A stretch of 64,000 bases of DNA from CAWGXZ01 sp963826695 (GTDB taxonomy: Bacteria > Pseudomonadota > Gammaproteobacteria > Burkholderiales > Burkholderiaceae_C): positions 1-64,000 of the forward strand of contig CAWGXZ010000005.1 in NCBI GenBank assembly GCA_963826695.1, read 5' to 3'. The notes beneath the pieces were generated by a model. The model did not search any database. It was given only the letters and a program-made list of their open reading frames with translations, and had not been told where the DNA came from. This document shows positions 48,957-58,738 of this stretch, piece after piece (positions within the stretch are counted from its first letter, which is position 1; each line of letters begins with the position of its first letter). A program made the position numbers and the translations under genes.

Positions 48957-51420
48957 TCAGCCCGCTGCCTGCGGCGAGTAGAGCTCGCGCTCCAGCGCCT
49001 GCAACGCGCCGAGGTACTGCGCCCGGCCGCCGAAGCTGCGGATGAGCTCGCCCGGGCGGCCGAGCGCCGGGAAGGGCGGCACGTTGAAGCATGTTCTCGC
49101 CCTCGATCGTGGCGATGCCCTCGTCGGCGTACTTGTCGAGCAGGGCGTCGAGCACCTGGCGGGCCACCGGTCCGTACTGGCTGAAGACGTTGCGCTTCTT
49201 CACCCGGCCGGCGCGCTCGCGGCGCGTCAGCGGCGGCACGTTCCAGGCAACGTGCAGCAACAGGTCGAAGGGGTCCAGGTCGCGGCCCACCTCGTCGGCC
49301 AGCGCATCGAGCAGCACGCCCTGGCGCTCCAGCTCGTCGAGCAGGGCCGCCTTGCGGTCGGCGCTCGTCCCAGGCCTGCAGAAAGGCGTCGAGCGAGTCG
49401 TAGCGCTTGGCGAGGTTGATGCGGGTGTAGTCGCGCAGGCTCTCGGTGGTCAGGCGGCCTTGGGCATCGAGGTACTGCACCCGCTCGCGGGCAACGCTGA
49501 CCGTGACGCTGCCGCCGATCACGTAGCGTCTCGGCGGCCCGCCGTCGCCCTGAACGCCGGGAGCGGTGATGTGCGGCAACGGGGCCGCCGTGTCGCCGCT
49601 GCCATCGGTGTCGTCGCCGGAAGGGGTCGCCTCGTCGGGCGGCGCAACCGGATCGTCGCCCCCCGGCTTCGTAAATCTGCACCGGGTCGCCGTCGAACGC
49701 CGGGTCGGCGAAGTTGTCGGTCGCGCGCTTGAAGTCGAGGATCGTGAACCAGGTCTTGCCGAGGTCCTCGCGCAGGCGCGTGCCGCGGCCGATGATCTGC
49801 TTGAACAGCGTCATCGACTTGATGTTCTGGTCGAGCACGATGAGCTTGCAGGTCTGCGCATCGACGCCGGTGCTCATCAGCCGCGAGGTCGTGGCGATGA
49901 CCGGGTAGGGCTTCTCGGGGTCGATGAAGTTGTCGAGTTCGCGCTTGCCTTCGGGGTTGTCGCCGGTGATCTGCACCACGTAGTTGGGCTGCGTCGCGCA
50001 CACGTCGGCGTTGGCGTTGGCCAGCGCCTGGCGCATGCGGGCGGCGTGGTCGATGTCCTCGCAGAAGACGATGGTCTTGGCCATGCGGTCGGTCGCCTTC
50101 AGGTACTCGGTGATCTTGGCCGCGACCACCTCGTCGCGGCGTTCGAGCACCAGCGAGCGGTTCATGTCGGTGGCGTTGTAGACCCGGTCCTCGATCACAT
50201 GGCCGTGCTTGTCGGTCATGCCGCTGGTCGGGCGCCAGCCGAAGGTGTCGCGGTCGAGGTCGACGCGGATCACCTTGTACGGCGCGAGGTAGCCGTCCTC
50301 GATGCCCTGGCGCAGCGTGTAGCTGAAGATCGGCTCGCCGAAGTAGTCGCTGTTGGAAATGTCCCGGGTCTCCTTCGGCGTCGCGGTCAGGCCGATCTGC
50401 GTGGCGCTGCCGAAGTAGCTCAGGATCTCGCGCCAGGCCGAGTCCTCGTCGGCACTGCCGCGGTGGCATTCGTCGACGACGACCAGGTCGAAGAAGTCGG
50501 GCGAGAACTGCTTGTAGATGTTCTGCGCTTCGTCCGTCCCCGAGACGGCCTGGTAGAGCGACAAGTAGATTTCGTACGACTTGTCGACCTGCTTGGTGGC
50601 CTTGTTCACGGCCAGGGTCAGGTCTTCCAGCGTGGTCCGGCCAGTGGCGGGGTCGACCCGCTCGACGCCCTTGGCGTTCGGGCTCAGCTTGGCCATCGCG
50701 CCCTTGAAATCGCGGAAGTCGTTGACCATCGTCTGGTCGATGAGGATGTTGCGGTCGGCGAGGAACAGGATCCGCTTGCGCGGCACCGCTCTTCCACAAG
50801 CGCCAGATGATCTGGAAGGCGGTGTAGGTCTTCCCGGTGCCGGTCGCCATCACCAGCAGCACGCGGTTCTGTCCGCCAGCGATGAGCTCCACCGTTCGGT
50901 TGACGGCGGTCATCTGGTAGTAGCGCGGCAGCTTGCCGGGGCCGTAGCCGAACTCGGTGACTTGCCGAATCTCGGGCGACCACCCTTTCCAGGCGCAGTA
51001 GCGCTCCCACAGTTCGGCCGGCGACGGAAACTCGTCGAGCGTCAGGTTCTGCTCCAGAACGCCGGTGGCGAGCGTGGCATCGCGAAAGACGAAACCGTCG
51101 CCGTTGCTCGAGAAGCTGAACGGGACGTTCAGCAGTTCGGCGTACTCGATGGCCTGACCCATGCCGGCGCCCATGGCATGGTGGTTGTCCTTGGCCTCGA
51201 CCGCGGCCAGCGGGATGTTGGGCTTGAAGAACAGGGCGTAGTCGGCCCGGAGCACGGTGCCGGCGTCGCGCCTGGCCGTGCGGCCGCGGACGATCACTCG
51301 GCCGGTCCGCAGCGAGAACTCACGAAAGATCTGGCTGAAGCCGTCCCAGCCGGCTCGCTCCATCGCCGGGCGGATGAACTTGTCGCAGATGTCGCTCTCG
51401 GTCAGCAGCCGCTTGTCCAT
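48957..51420 (-). CDS. hsdR: Type I restriction endonuclease subunit HsdR, EcoEI type (four frameshifts)
   Basis: Motor and nuclease subunit. The N-terminal nuclease domain has DYALFFKPNIPLAAVEAKDN (Asp...Glu-x-Lys); the SF2 helicase core has MATGTGKT, VVVDECHRG, GLTATPKE and IIGRGTRLRED; the C terminus matches the EcoEI R C-terminal domain. Four +1 insertions are inferred at 50778, in the C run 49659-49664, at about 49363 and at 49087-49088; removing them gives 819 aa. The second ATG (51420) is preferred because AAGG lies 7 nt upstream; the first (51426) is too close to it. First gene of the hsd operon. Confidence 0.87.
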
Positions 51421-51550
51421 TGCCATACCTTGGATGATCGTTTCGGCGGATCGTTGAGAGGCCCGGACCCGGCGGGGCGGAAAAAGCGCTGGCAACCGCC
51501 ATCGCTCGCCCGCCGAGCCCCCGCCAGCCCAGCAGAAACCCTGACTTATC

Positions 51551-52156
51551 ATGCCGCCCATGCTCGAGCAACGCATTCAACAGCAATTCTTCGACAGCGC
51601 CGACCTGAAGGTTGCCGCGGCCGACGTGCTTTCGGGGCCGATTGCCGACGCGGTGCATGCGATCGTCGGCTCGATCACCAGCGGCGGCAAGGTCATGGCG
51701 TGCGGCAATGGCGGTTCGGCCGCCGATGCGCAGCATTTCGCGGCCGAGTTCGTCGGCCGCTTCGAGCGCGAGCGTCCCGGCCTGGCCGCGATGGCCTTGA
51801 CGACCGACACGTCGATCCTCACGGCGGTGGGCAACGACTACGACTTCGCTTCGATCTTCAGCAAGCAGGTCGAAGCGCTGGGCCATCCGGGCGACGTGCT
51901 GCTGGCGATCACCACCAGCGGCAACTCGGCCAACGTGCTTGCCGCGGTCGACGCGGCGCACGCCCGCGAGATGGTGGTCGTTGCGCTGACCGGGCGCAAC
52001 GGCGGCCTGATGAACCAGCGGCTTGCCGAATCCGACATCCACATCTGCGTGCCGCACGACCGCACCACGCGTATTCAGGAAGTCCATCTGCTGGCGATGC
52101 ACTGCATCTGCGACGCGGTCGACCTGCAACTGCTCGGCGAGCACGAGAAGGCATGA
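51551..52156 (+). CDS. diaA: SIS-domain phosphosugar isomerase family protein DiaA/GmhA
   Basis: 201-aa SIS-domain protein. The signature GGKVMACGNGGSAADAQHFAAEFVGRFERERPGL and LAITTSGNSANVLAAVDAA are shared by sedoheptulose-7-phosphate isomerase (GmhA) and the DnaA-initiator-associating protein DiaA. Because it is directly followed by a dolP-like BON lipoprotein gene and belongs to the rsmI-yraN synteny group, DiaA is the better name; a catalytic GmhA role is not excluded. No strong ribosome site; a second ATG at 51560 is possible. Confidence 0.85.
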   Translation: MPPMLEQRIQQQFFDSADLKVAAADVLSGPIADAVHAIVGSITSGGKVMACGNGGSAADAQHFAAEFVGRFERERPGLAAMALTTDTSILTAVGNDYDFASIFSKQVEALGHPGDVLLAITTSGNSANVLAAVDAAHAREMVVVALTGRNGGLMNQRLAESDIHICVPHDRTTRIQEVHLLAMHCICDAVDLQLLGEHEKA

Positions 52157-52812
52157 AGCACCACCCACCCCTCTGCAACCGCGCGCGAAGCACGCGCGGC
52201 GCACTGCTCGCGTCCTCGCTCGCGGCGCTGATACTGACCACCGGCTGCGCGCCGGTTCTGCTCGGCGGCGCGCTGCTCGGCGGCGGCCTGGTCGCGAGCG
52301 ACCGGCGAACCTCCGGCGCGCAGCTCGACGACCAGGCGATCGAGGTCAAGGCCAGAAACCGGGTACGCGATGTCGTCGGCGAGCAGGGGAATGTCGGCGT
52401 GACCAGCTACAACCGCATCCTCCTGGTCACCGGCGAGGTGCCGACCGACGCGGACAAGGCGGCCATCGATAGCAGCCTGCGGCAGATCGAGAACGTGCGT
52501 TCGCTGGTCAACGAGCTGGTTGCCGGCCTCGCCAGCTCGTGGACCGGCCGCTCGTCCGACGTGCTGCTGACCACACGGGTCAAGTCGGCGGTGCTCGCCG
52601 CCGACAATGCGCTCGCCAGCCACATTAAGGTGGTCAGCGAACGCGGCACGGTCTACCTGATGGGGCGCGTCAGCGAACCCGAGGCGCAGCGCGCCACCGA
52701 CATTGCCCGGGCAGTCTCCGACGTGCAGAAGGTGGTGCGGGTTTTCGAGCTGATCGGCGAGGCCGAGTTGCCGAAGGCAGGGGCCGGGGCCGGTACACGG
52801 CCGCCGAACTGA
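52153..52812 (+). CDS. dolP: BON-domain lipoprotein (DolP/YraP type)
   Basis: 219-aa outer-membrane lipoprotein. The lipobox is LILTTGC (Cys at about 32), followed by a Gly-rich segment and two BON domains (about 55-125 and 130-205) that bind anionic phospholipid. Motifs such as VTSYNRILLVTGEVPTDADK and VVSERGTVYLMGRVSEPEAQRA are typical. In E. coli DolP helps keep outer-membrane assembly working. Its start overlaps the diaA stop by 4 nt. Confidence 0.9.
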   Translation: MKHHPPLCNRARSTRGALLASSLAALILTTGCAPVLLGGALLGGGLVASDRRTSGAQLDDQAIEVKARNRVRDVVGEQGNVGVTSYNRILLVTGEVPTDADKAAIDSSLRQIENVRSLVNELVAGLASSWTGRSSDVLLTTRVKSAVLAADNALASHIKVVSERGTVYLMGRVSEPEAQRATDIARAVSDVQKVVRVFELIGEAELPKAGAGAGTRPPN

Positions 52813-52873
52813 CCGCGCGGCGACGCGGCGCTGATCGGCCGCGTTGAGCCGCTGCGGCTCGATGCCGCGCTGT

Positions 52874-53929
52874 TCATGGTCGAGAAAGCCGCACCGGCAC
52901 CGGTGAGGGGTTGCCGTCGAACCGGTACGAGCCGCCGAGTACCTGGCCGTCGGGGCTGGGCGTCAGCCACCAGTCGCCCGTGGCGAGCGGGCCGGCGCCA
53001 TCACCGCTATAGACCATGACGCGCATTTCCAGCCCGCGAGGCGTCAGTCCGCCTTGCGCCTGGTAGACGATGTCGCGGATGGCCATCCCCCAATGCTGCC
53101 GCATCCGTTGCGCATAGCTCAGCCATCCTGGATTGCCGTCGATCGGCGTGCGATCGCTTTTGAGTTGCGCCGCTGCGCCCTGGAAGGTCAAGTCGACGCG
53201 CACGCGCAGGCCGTTGGGATCCACCAGCCACCACGCGCCGCTGAGCGTCGCCGGCCCGGCGAGTGGCTGCAAGGCCGGCTGCGGCATCGGTGGCTGCGGC
53301 GGCAGGTAGACGCCACCGGGGTTGTCTCCGGTGTCGAAGTAACCCTGCTCGTCGAGATAGGCCAGCACACCGATGCCGAGTACGCCGATGCCGGCCCAGC
53401 GGACCCATTTGCGCGGCTTCTTCGGCAGCTCCGGCGACGGCGGTGGGCCTGGAGCGGGCGGCAGTGGCTCGACGCCAAGTCCCTTCAGATCCCGTACCAC
53501 GCGGCTCAGGTCATGCTCCCAGTCGTCGGTGCGCAGCCGCAGTGCATGCGCTTCCGCGACGAAGTCCAACTTCGCCGGCAACGCGGACGCATGGGGCATC
53601 GTCATTCCCTCGGTCAGCAGCGGCAGCAGCAGTGCACCGCATTTCTGCGCCTCGAGCAGCTCGTTGCGGATCGGATCGTCTTCACGGTCGATGCAGGGTC
53701 GCCCCTGCGAATCGGTCGCGCCGAACAGGGCCGGCGTGATCAGCAGCAGCACGACCGGCTGCTCGCCGATGGCGCTGGCGATGGCCGCTCGCCAAGAAAC
53801 GCCGCCGCGCAGGTCGTGCTTGTCGAAGTAGACCTGGTCGTCGCCGTAGACACGACCGAGATCGACGGCGAGCCGGGCCGCGTCCTTCTTGCCGTCGGCC
53901 GACCGGTAGCTGATGAAAACCCGGTTCAT
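52874..53929 (-). CDS. TIR-domain protein with membrane anchor and unknown C-terminal domain
   Basis: 351 aa. Residues 1-150 form a TIR fold: RVFISYRSADGKKDAARL, then VYFDKHDLRGGVSWRAAI, VVLLLITPALF, and DPIRNELLEAQKCGALLLPLL, where Glu90 or Glu93 is a candidate NADase glutamate. A Pro-rich linker leads to a membrane helix at about 175-192, then a second Pro-rich stretch and a Trp-rich C-terminal domain (about 215-351) that should lie outside the cytoplasm and matches nothing I know. It follows the TPR gene by 36 nt on the same strand. An NAD-depleting or signalling effector is plausible but unproven. Confidence 0.75.
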   Translation of the reverse strand: MNRVFISYRSADGKKDAARLAVDLGRVYGDDQVYFDKHDLRGGVSWRAAIASAIGEQPVVLLLITPALFGATDSQGRPCIDREDDPIRNELLEAQKCGALLLPLLTEGMTMPHASALPAKLDFVAEAHALRLRTDDWEHDLSRVVRDLKGLGVEPLPPAPGPPPSPELPKKPRKWVRWAGIGVLGIGVLAYLDEQGYFDTGDNPGGVYLPPQPPMPQPALQPLAGPATLSGAWWLVDPNGLRVRVDLTFQGAAAQLKSDRTPIDGNPGWLSYAQRMRQHWGMAIRDIVYQAQGGLTPRGLEMRVMVYSGDGAGPLATGDWWLTPSPDGQVLGGSYRFDGNPSPVPVRLSRP

Positions 53930-53965
53930 GGCATCGCTCCCCGCATCTCGCCGCCGTTCAGCGAT

Positions 53966-55324
53966 TCAGGCGGCCGCGGCGCGCAGGCGGGCCAGCTCCT
54001 GCTGCAGCGCGCGCAGCCGCCCGGCCTGTTCCTCGCGCGTCTGCTGCATCCAGTCGGCGACCGGCAGGCGCCGCGCTTCGGCCTCCCACCGGGCGACGGC
54101 GGCCTCGTCGCCGAGCCCGACCGCCGCCTCCCACAGGGTGGCGACGACCCAGTAGCGCTTTTCCTCGTCGAGATCCTCGCGCTCGACCAGCGGCAGCGCA
54201 TAGCGCGTCAGGTCGCGGCGCACGCGATTGGCCTGGACGTTGTCGGCGACGGCCTCGTCGAAGTCGCCGCGTCGCGCCGCCTCGACGGCGCGGATGTTGA
54301 GCATGAATGCCAGGTTGATGCCGTTGTAATGGTCCTGCTTGAGCGAGAAACCGCGCTCGCAGGCGCCGATCGCCTCGGACAGCTGCGACTCGCGGTGGTG
54401 CAGGTCCCACAGCCGCTTGTGGATCGCGCCCCAGAGGCCGAGCGTCTCCGGGTCGTTGGTGGTGGCCGGTGCCAGCGCTTCGAGAATGCCCCGGGCCGCC
54501 AGCAAGGCCTGCTCGGCATCGGGCTGCCTGGACTTGTAGGTGGCGAGCGCCAGCTGCTGCACCGCATGGATGTCGCTCGGGCTGAGCTTCAGCAGCTCGC
54601 GCCAGGCGGCAGCCGCGCCGACGAAGTCGCTCTGCTTCATCGCCTGCCGGGCACGCTCGAGCCAATCGCGGGCGCTCGGCGGCTCGGCAGGCGGTGCGGC
54701 GGGGGGCGACGCGGCTGCAGCCTCCGCGCGCAACCCGGGCATCGCGCCGCGAGCGGCAGGCGGCGGCGCCGGCGGCTCCTCGGCGAGCTTCTCGCTCACC
54801 CGCGCCAGCGCCGCTTCGAGCGGCGGGCTCAGCCCGGGCAGCATCGAGTAGACGGGGCTGTCGGTGCGGGCGTCCGAGAGGATCGCGGCAATCACCACCT
54901 TCAGTTCTTCCTTGAGGCGCCGGGCCTCGCGGCTGCCGATGTCCTCGCCGAGGTGCTTGTAGCGGCGGATGACGATGTGGTTGATGTCGAACGGGCTCTT
55001 GAAATTCTCCTCGGCCAGGACGATGGTCGAGTAGGGCCGCAGGCCGTAGCGCACCCCGAGTTCGAACGCCGCATTGACGTTGTAGGTCGAGAGGTCGGCA
55101 ATCACCAGGTCGGCGCGCAGCAGCTGTTCGTACATCGGAATGTCGATCGTGCCGCTGTGGATGATCTCGTCGGCGCGCACGCAGCGCAGCCCGGCCTCCT
55201 CGACCGCCTGCTTGATGACCTCGTACGAGGCGTCGAGGTTGAGCACCCGCCCGTCGGTGTAGTCGGTCTTCGGGCCGAAGCCCTGCACGACGAAGCAGAC
55301 TTTCTGGGCGGCGGTCGACGGCAT
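53966..55324 (-). CDS. TIR-like/nucleoside-processing domain fused to TPR repeats (TPR-S-like)
   Basis: 452 aa. The N-terminal domain (1-150) reads KVCFVVQGFGPKTD, then DASYEVIKQAVEEAGL, ADLVIADLSTYNVNAAFELG and FDINHIVIRRY, the pattern of TIR-like/nucleoside deoxyribosyltransferase-like nucleotide-processing domains (Glu88 in FELG). A long Ala/Pro linker (about 178-218) leads to helical repeats (220-430) like the sensor TPR of bacterial conflict systems. It begins an operon with the TIR membrane gene 36 nt downstream. Likely a sensor/effector partner; the exact reaction is unknown. Confidence 0.7.
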   Translation of the reverse strand: MPSTAAQKVCFVVQGFGPKTDYTDGRVLNLDASYEVIKQAVEEAGLRCVRADEIIHSGTIDIPMYEQLLRADLVIADLSTYNVNAAFELGVRYGLRPYSTIVLAEENFKSPFDINHIVIRRYKHLGEDIGSREARRLKEELKVVIAAILSDARTDSPVYSMLPGLSPPLEAALARVSEKLAEEPPAPPPAARGAMPGLRAEAAAASPPAAPPAEPPSARDWLERARQAMKQSDFVGAAAAWRELLKLSPSDIHAVQQLALATYKSRQPDAEQALLAARGILEALAPATTNDPETLGLWGAIHKRLWDLHHRESQLSEAIGACERGFSLKQDHYNGINLAFMLNIRAVEAARRGDFDEAVADNVQANRVRRDLTRYALPLVEREDLDEEKRYWVVATLWEAAVGLGDEAAVARWEAEARRLPVADWMQQTREEQAGRLRALQQELARLRAAAA

Positions 55325-55408
55325 GGGCTTGCTCCTGGCGGGAAGCCCCAGTGTCGCCGCGACCGGCGCGCCTTGCCACCCCCGGGAAGCCCGGGGGCTC
55401 AGCCGGCC

Positions 55409-56322
55409 TCAGCCGAGCCGCGTCTTCAGGCTCGACGTGTCCCAGCGGCCCCCCCGGCGGCCTGCACGTCGGCGTAGAACTGGTCGACCAGCGCCGTCAC
55501 CGGCAACCGGGCGCCATTGCGGCGGGCTTCGTCGAGCACCAGGCCGAGGTCCTTGCGCATCCAGTCGACGGCGAAGCCGAAGTCGAACTGGCCGTCGACC
55601 ATCGTCGGGCCGCGGTTGTCCATCTGCCAGCTCTGCGCCGCGCCCTTGCCGATGACGCCGAGCACGGCCTTCATGTCGAGCCCGGCGCGCTGGCCGAAGG
55701 CGATCGCCTCGGCGAGGCCCTGCACCAGTCCGGCAATGGCAATCTGGTTGACCATCTTCGCCAGCTGGCCGGCGCCGCTCTCGCCGAGCCGGGTGACGGC
55801 CTTGGAAAAGGCCATCGCCACCGGCTGCATGGCGTCGAATGCCGCGGCGTCGCCGCCGCACATCACCGTCAGCGCGCCGTTGATCGCACCCAGGTTGCCG
55901 CCCGAGACCGGCGCGTCGACAAAGGCCAGCCCCTGCGCCGCGGCAACGGCGGCGAGTTCGCGCGCCACTTCGGCCGAGGCGGTGGTGTGGTCGACGAAGA
56001 TCGCGCCCGGCTGCATGTGCGCGAAGGCGCCGCCGACGCGGCCACCCTCGCCGGGCTGGCCGAGCGTGACGGCGCGCAGGTCGTCGTCGTTGCCGACGCA
56101 GCAGAACACCAGCTCGGCGGTGGCCGCGGCGGCATCCGGCGTCGGCGCCGAGCTGCCGCCGTATTCCGCCACCCACTGCAGGGCCTTTGCCGGGCTGCGG
56201 TTGTAGACGGTCACGGCGTGCCCGGCGCGGGCCAGGTGTCCGGCCATCGGATAGCCCATCACCCCCAGGCCGAGGAAGGCGACGCGCCGCGGCGGCGTCG
56301 GTTCGTATTGCTTCTGCGTCAT
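55409..56322 (-). CDS. NAD(P)-dependent oxidoreductase, 3-hydroxyisobutyrate dehydrogenase family (one frameshift)
   Basis: Beta-hydroxyacid dehydrogenase: Rossmann motif VAFLGLGVMGYPMAGHLARAGH, the substrate block FVDAPVSGGNLGAINGALTVMCGG and catalytic Lys region GAGQLAKMVNQ. The end is out of frame because of the seven-base C run at 55449-55455 (G on the coding strand): restoring one base joins FYADVQAAGG to RWDTSSLKTRLG, the normal tail. Corrected length 304 aa. GGAG lies 7 nt before the chosen ATG. The substrate could be 3-hydroxyisobutyrate, tartronate semialdehyde or a related acid. Confidence 0.86.
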
Positions 56323-56382
56323 TCCAAGCTCCGGTGCGAGCGCGGGCGGCAAGGCCCCTGACTGCACCGGGCCGCCCCACGC

Positions 56383-57519
56383 TCAAACGATCTTCAGTCC
56401 CTCGGTTCCCGCCAGCAGGTCGCTGCCCTTGCTGCGCTTGCCGTTCAGCTTGATCTGCAGCCGCAGGTCGTTGACCGAATCCGCGCTGCGCAGGGCGTCT
56501 TCCAGGGTGACCAGGTGATTCTCATAGAGGTCGAACAGGCTCTGGTCGAAGGTCTGCATGCCCTGCTCGCGGCTGCGCTTCATCACCTCCTTCAACTCGG
56601 CGACTTCGCCCTTGAAGATCAGGTCGGCGATCAGCGGCGTATTCAGCAGCACTTCGACCGCCGCCACGCGGCCGATGCCCTCCTCGCGCGGCAGCAGCCG
56701 CTGCGAGACCAGCGCCTTCAGGTTCAGCGACAGGTCCATCAGCAGCTGCGAGCGGCGCTCCTCGGGAAAGAAGTTGACGATGCGGTCGAGCGCCTGGTTG
56801 GCATTGTTGGCGTGCAGCGTCGCCATGCACAGGTGACCGGTTTCTGAGAACTGGACAGCGTGATCCATCGTCTCGCTGTCGCGAATCTCGCCCATCAGGA
56901 TCACGTCGGGCGCCTGGCGCAGCGTGTTCTTCAGCGCCAGCGTCCAGCCGTCGGTATCGATGCCGATCTCGCGCTGCGTGACGATGCAGTTCTTGTGCGG
57001 ATGGACGTACTCGACCGGGTCCTCGAGCGTGATGATGTGGCCGTACGAGTTGGCGTTGCGCTGGTCGACCATCGCCGCCAGCGAGCTCGACTTGCCCGAG
57101 CCGGTGGCGCCGACGAAGATCACCAGCCCGCGCTGCTCCATCGCGACGTCTTTCAGCACCTTCGGCAGGCCGAGGCTGTCGATCGTCGGCAGCGTCTTCG
57201 GGATCGTCCGCAGCACCAGGCCGACGCTGCCCTGCTGCAGAAAGGCGTTGACGCGAAAGCGGCCGACGCCGTGCGGCGCAATGGCGAAATTGCACTCCTT
57301 GGTGCGCTCGAACTCGGCCGCCTGGCGGTCGTTCATCACCGCCCGCGACAGCGCCATGGTGTGCTGTGCGGTCAGCGGCTGGGGCGACACCTTGGTCATC
57401 TTGCCGTCGACCTTCATCGCCGGCGGGAAGTCGGCGGTGAGAAACAGGTCGGAGCCGCCGCGCGAGACCATCAGCCGCAACAGGTCGGTGACGAATTTCG
57501 AGGCTTGGTCGCGTTCCAT
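56383..57519 (-). CDS. pilU: Type IV pilus retraction ATPase PilU
   Basis: 378-aa hexameric secretion-type ATPase that assists PilT in pulling pili in (twitching motility). Walker A is VGATGSGKSS, the Asp box reads ITLEDPVEYVH, Walker B is VILMGEIRDSETM, and the His box is GHLCMATLHANNANQ. The C terminus is longer than that of PilT and has the PilU start LLRLMVSRGGSDLFLTADFPP. It lies downstream of pilT with a gap of 113 nt, the usual pilT-pilU order. Confidence 0.94.
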   Translation of the reverse strand: MERDQASKFVTDLLRLMVSRGGSDLFLTADFPPAMKVDGKMTKVSPQPLTAQHTMALSRAVMNDRQAAEFERTKECNFAIAPHGVGRFRVNAFLQQGSVGLVLRTIPKTLPTIDSLGLPKVLKDVAMEQRGLVIFVGATGSGKSSSLAAMVDQRNANSYGHIITLEDPVEYVHPHKNCIVTQREIGIDTDGWTLALKNTLRQAPDVILMGEIRDSETMDHAVQFSETGHLCMATLHANNANQALDRIVNFFPEERRSQLLMDLSLNLKALVSQRLLPREEGIGRVAAVEVLLNTPLIADLIFKGEVAELKEVMKRSREQGMQTFDQSLFDLYENHLVTLEDALRSADSVNDLRLQIKLNGKRSKGSDLLAGTEGLKIV

Positions 57520-57632
57520 GTGAATCCTAAAGTTGCTGAGTCACGCTTCGGCACCCCCGGCCGTTGCGCTTGCAGGCGCAACGGCATGAACCTGGCGAAA
57601 GCCGGTCCGCAGGGACCTGCTCACGTCCAGGC

Positions 57633-58676
57633 TCACCCCGGGAAGTTCTCCGGCTGCTTGGCCTTGCTGCGCGCCTCCGCCGGCGTGATCAGGTTGCGGC
57701 GCACCAGGTCGCTCAGGTTCTGGTCGAGCGTCTGCATGCCCATGCCGCTGCCGGTCTGGATCGACGAATACATCTGGGCGATCTTGGCCTCGCGGATCAG
57801 GTTGCGGATCGCCGGCGTGCCCAGCATGATCTCGTGCGCCGCGACCCGGCCGGCGCCGTCCTTGGTCTTGCAGAGCGTCTGCGAGATCACCGCCACCAGC
57901 GACTCCGACAGCATCGAGCGCACCATTTCCTTCTCCGCCGCCGGAAAGACGTCGACGATCCGGTCGATCGTCTTCGCCGCCGAGCTGGTGTGCAGCGTGC
58001 CGAAGACCATGTGGCCGGTCTCGGCCGCGCTCAGTGCCAGGCGGATCGTCTCCAGGTCGCGCATTTCGCCGACGAGGATCGCGTCCGGGTCCTCGCGCAG
58101 CGCCGAGCGCAGCGCGTTCTGGAAGCTCAGCGTGTGCGGGCCGACCTCGCGCTGGCTGATCAGGCACTTCTTGCTCTCGTGGACGAACTCGATCGGGTCC
58201 TCGACGGTCAGCACGTGGCCGTATTCGCTCTCGTTCAGGTGGTTGACCATGGCCGCGAGCGTCGTCGACTTGCCCGAGCCGGTCGGCCCGGTCACCAGCA
58301 CCATGCCGCGCGGCTTGAGCGCCAGCTCGCCGAAGATCTTCGGCGCGTTGAGCTGTTCGAGCGTCAGGATCTTCGACGGAATGTTTCGAAAAACGCCGCC
58401 CGCACCCCGGTTGTGGTTGTACGCATTGACCCGGAAACGCGACAGGCCCTGGATCTCGAACGAGAAGTCGCACTCCAGCGTTTCCTCGAAAACCTTGCGC
58501 TGCGAGTCGTTCATGATGTCGTAGAGCATCGAGTGCACTTGCTTGTGCTCGAGCGCCTCGACGTTGATCCGCCGCACGTCGCCATGCACGCGGATCATCG
58601 GCGGCAGCCCCGCCGAGAGGTGCAGGTCGGAGGCCTTGTTCTTGACCGAGAAGGCCAGCAGTTGGGTGATGTCCAT
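57633..58676 (-). CDS. pilT: Type IV pilus twitching motility ATPase PilT
   Basis: 347-aa main retraction ATPase. N terminus MDITQLLAFSVKNKASDLHLSAG is diagnostic; Walker A VTGPTGSGKST, Asp box LTVEDPIEFVH, Walker B AILVGEMRDLETI, His box GHMVFGTLHTSSAAKT and the C-terminal AIRNLIREAKIAQM (retraction-specific region) are all there. Divergent from yggS with only 62 nt between the starts. Confidence 0.96.
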   Translation of the reverse strand: MDITQLLAFSVKNKASDLHLSAGLPPMIRVHGDVRRINVEALEHKQVHSMLYDIMNDSQRKVFEETLECDFSFEIQGLSRFRVNAYNHNRGAGGVFRNIPSKILTLEQLNAPKIFGELALKPRGMVLVTGPTGSGKSTTLAAMVNHLNESEYGHVLTVEDPIEFVHESKKCLISQREVGPHTLSFQNALRSALREDPDAILVGEMRDLETIRLALSAAETGHMVFGTLHTSSAAKTIDRIVDVFPAAEKEMVRSMLSESLVAVISQTLCKTKDGAGRVAAHEIMLGTPAIRNLIREAKIAQMYSSIQTGSGMGMQTLDQNLSDLVRRNLITPAEARSKAKQPENFPG

Positions 58677-58738
58677 GGATCGGGAAGCAGGAAGCCGGGT
58701 GCCCGGACGGGCGTTGCAGCCCCATACTTCGGCAACTT

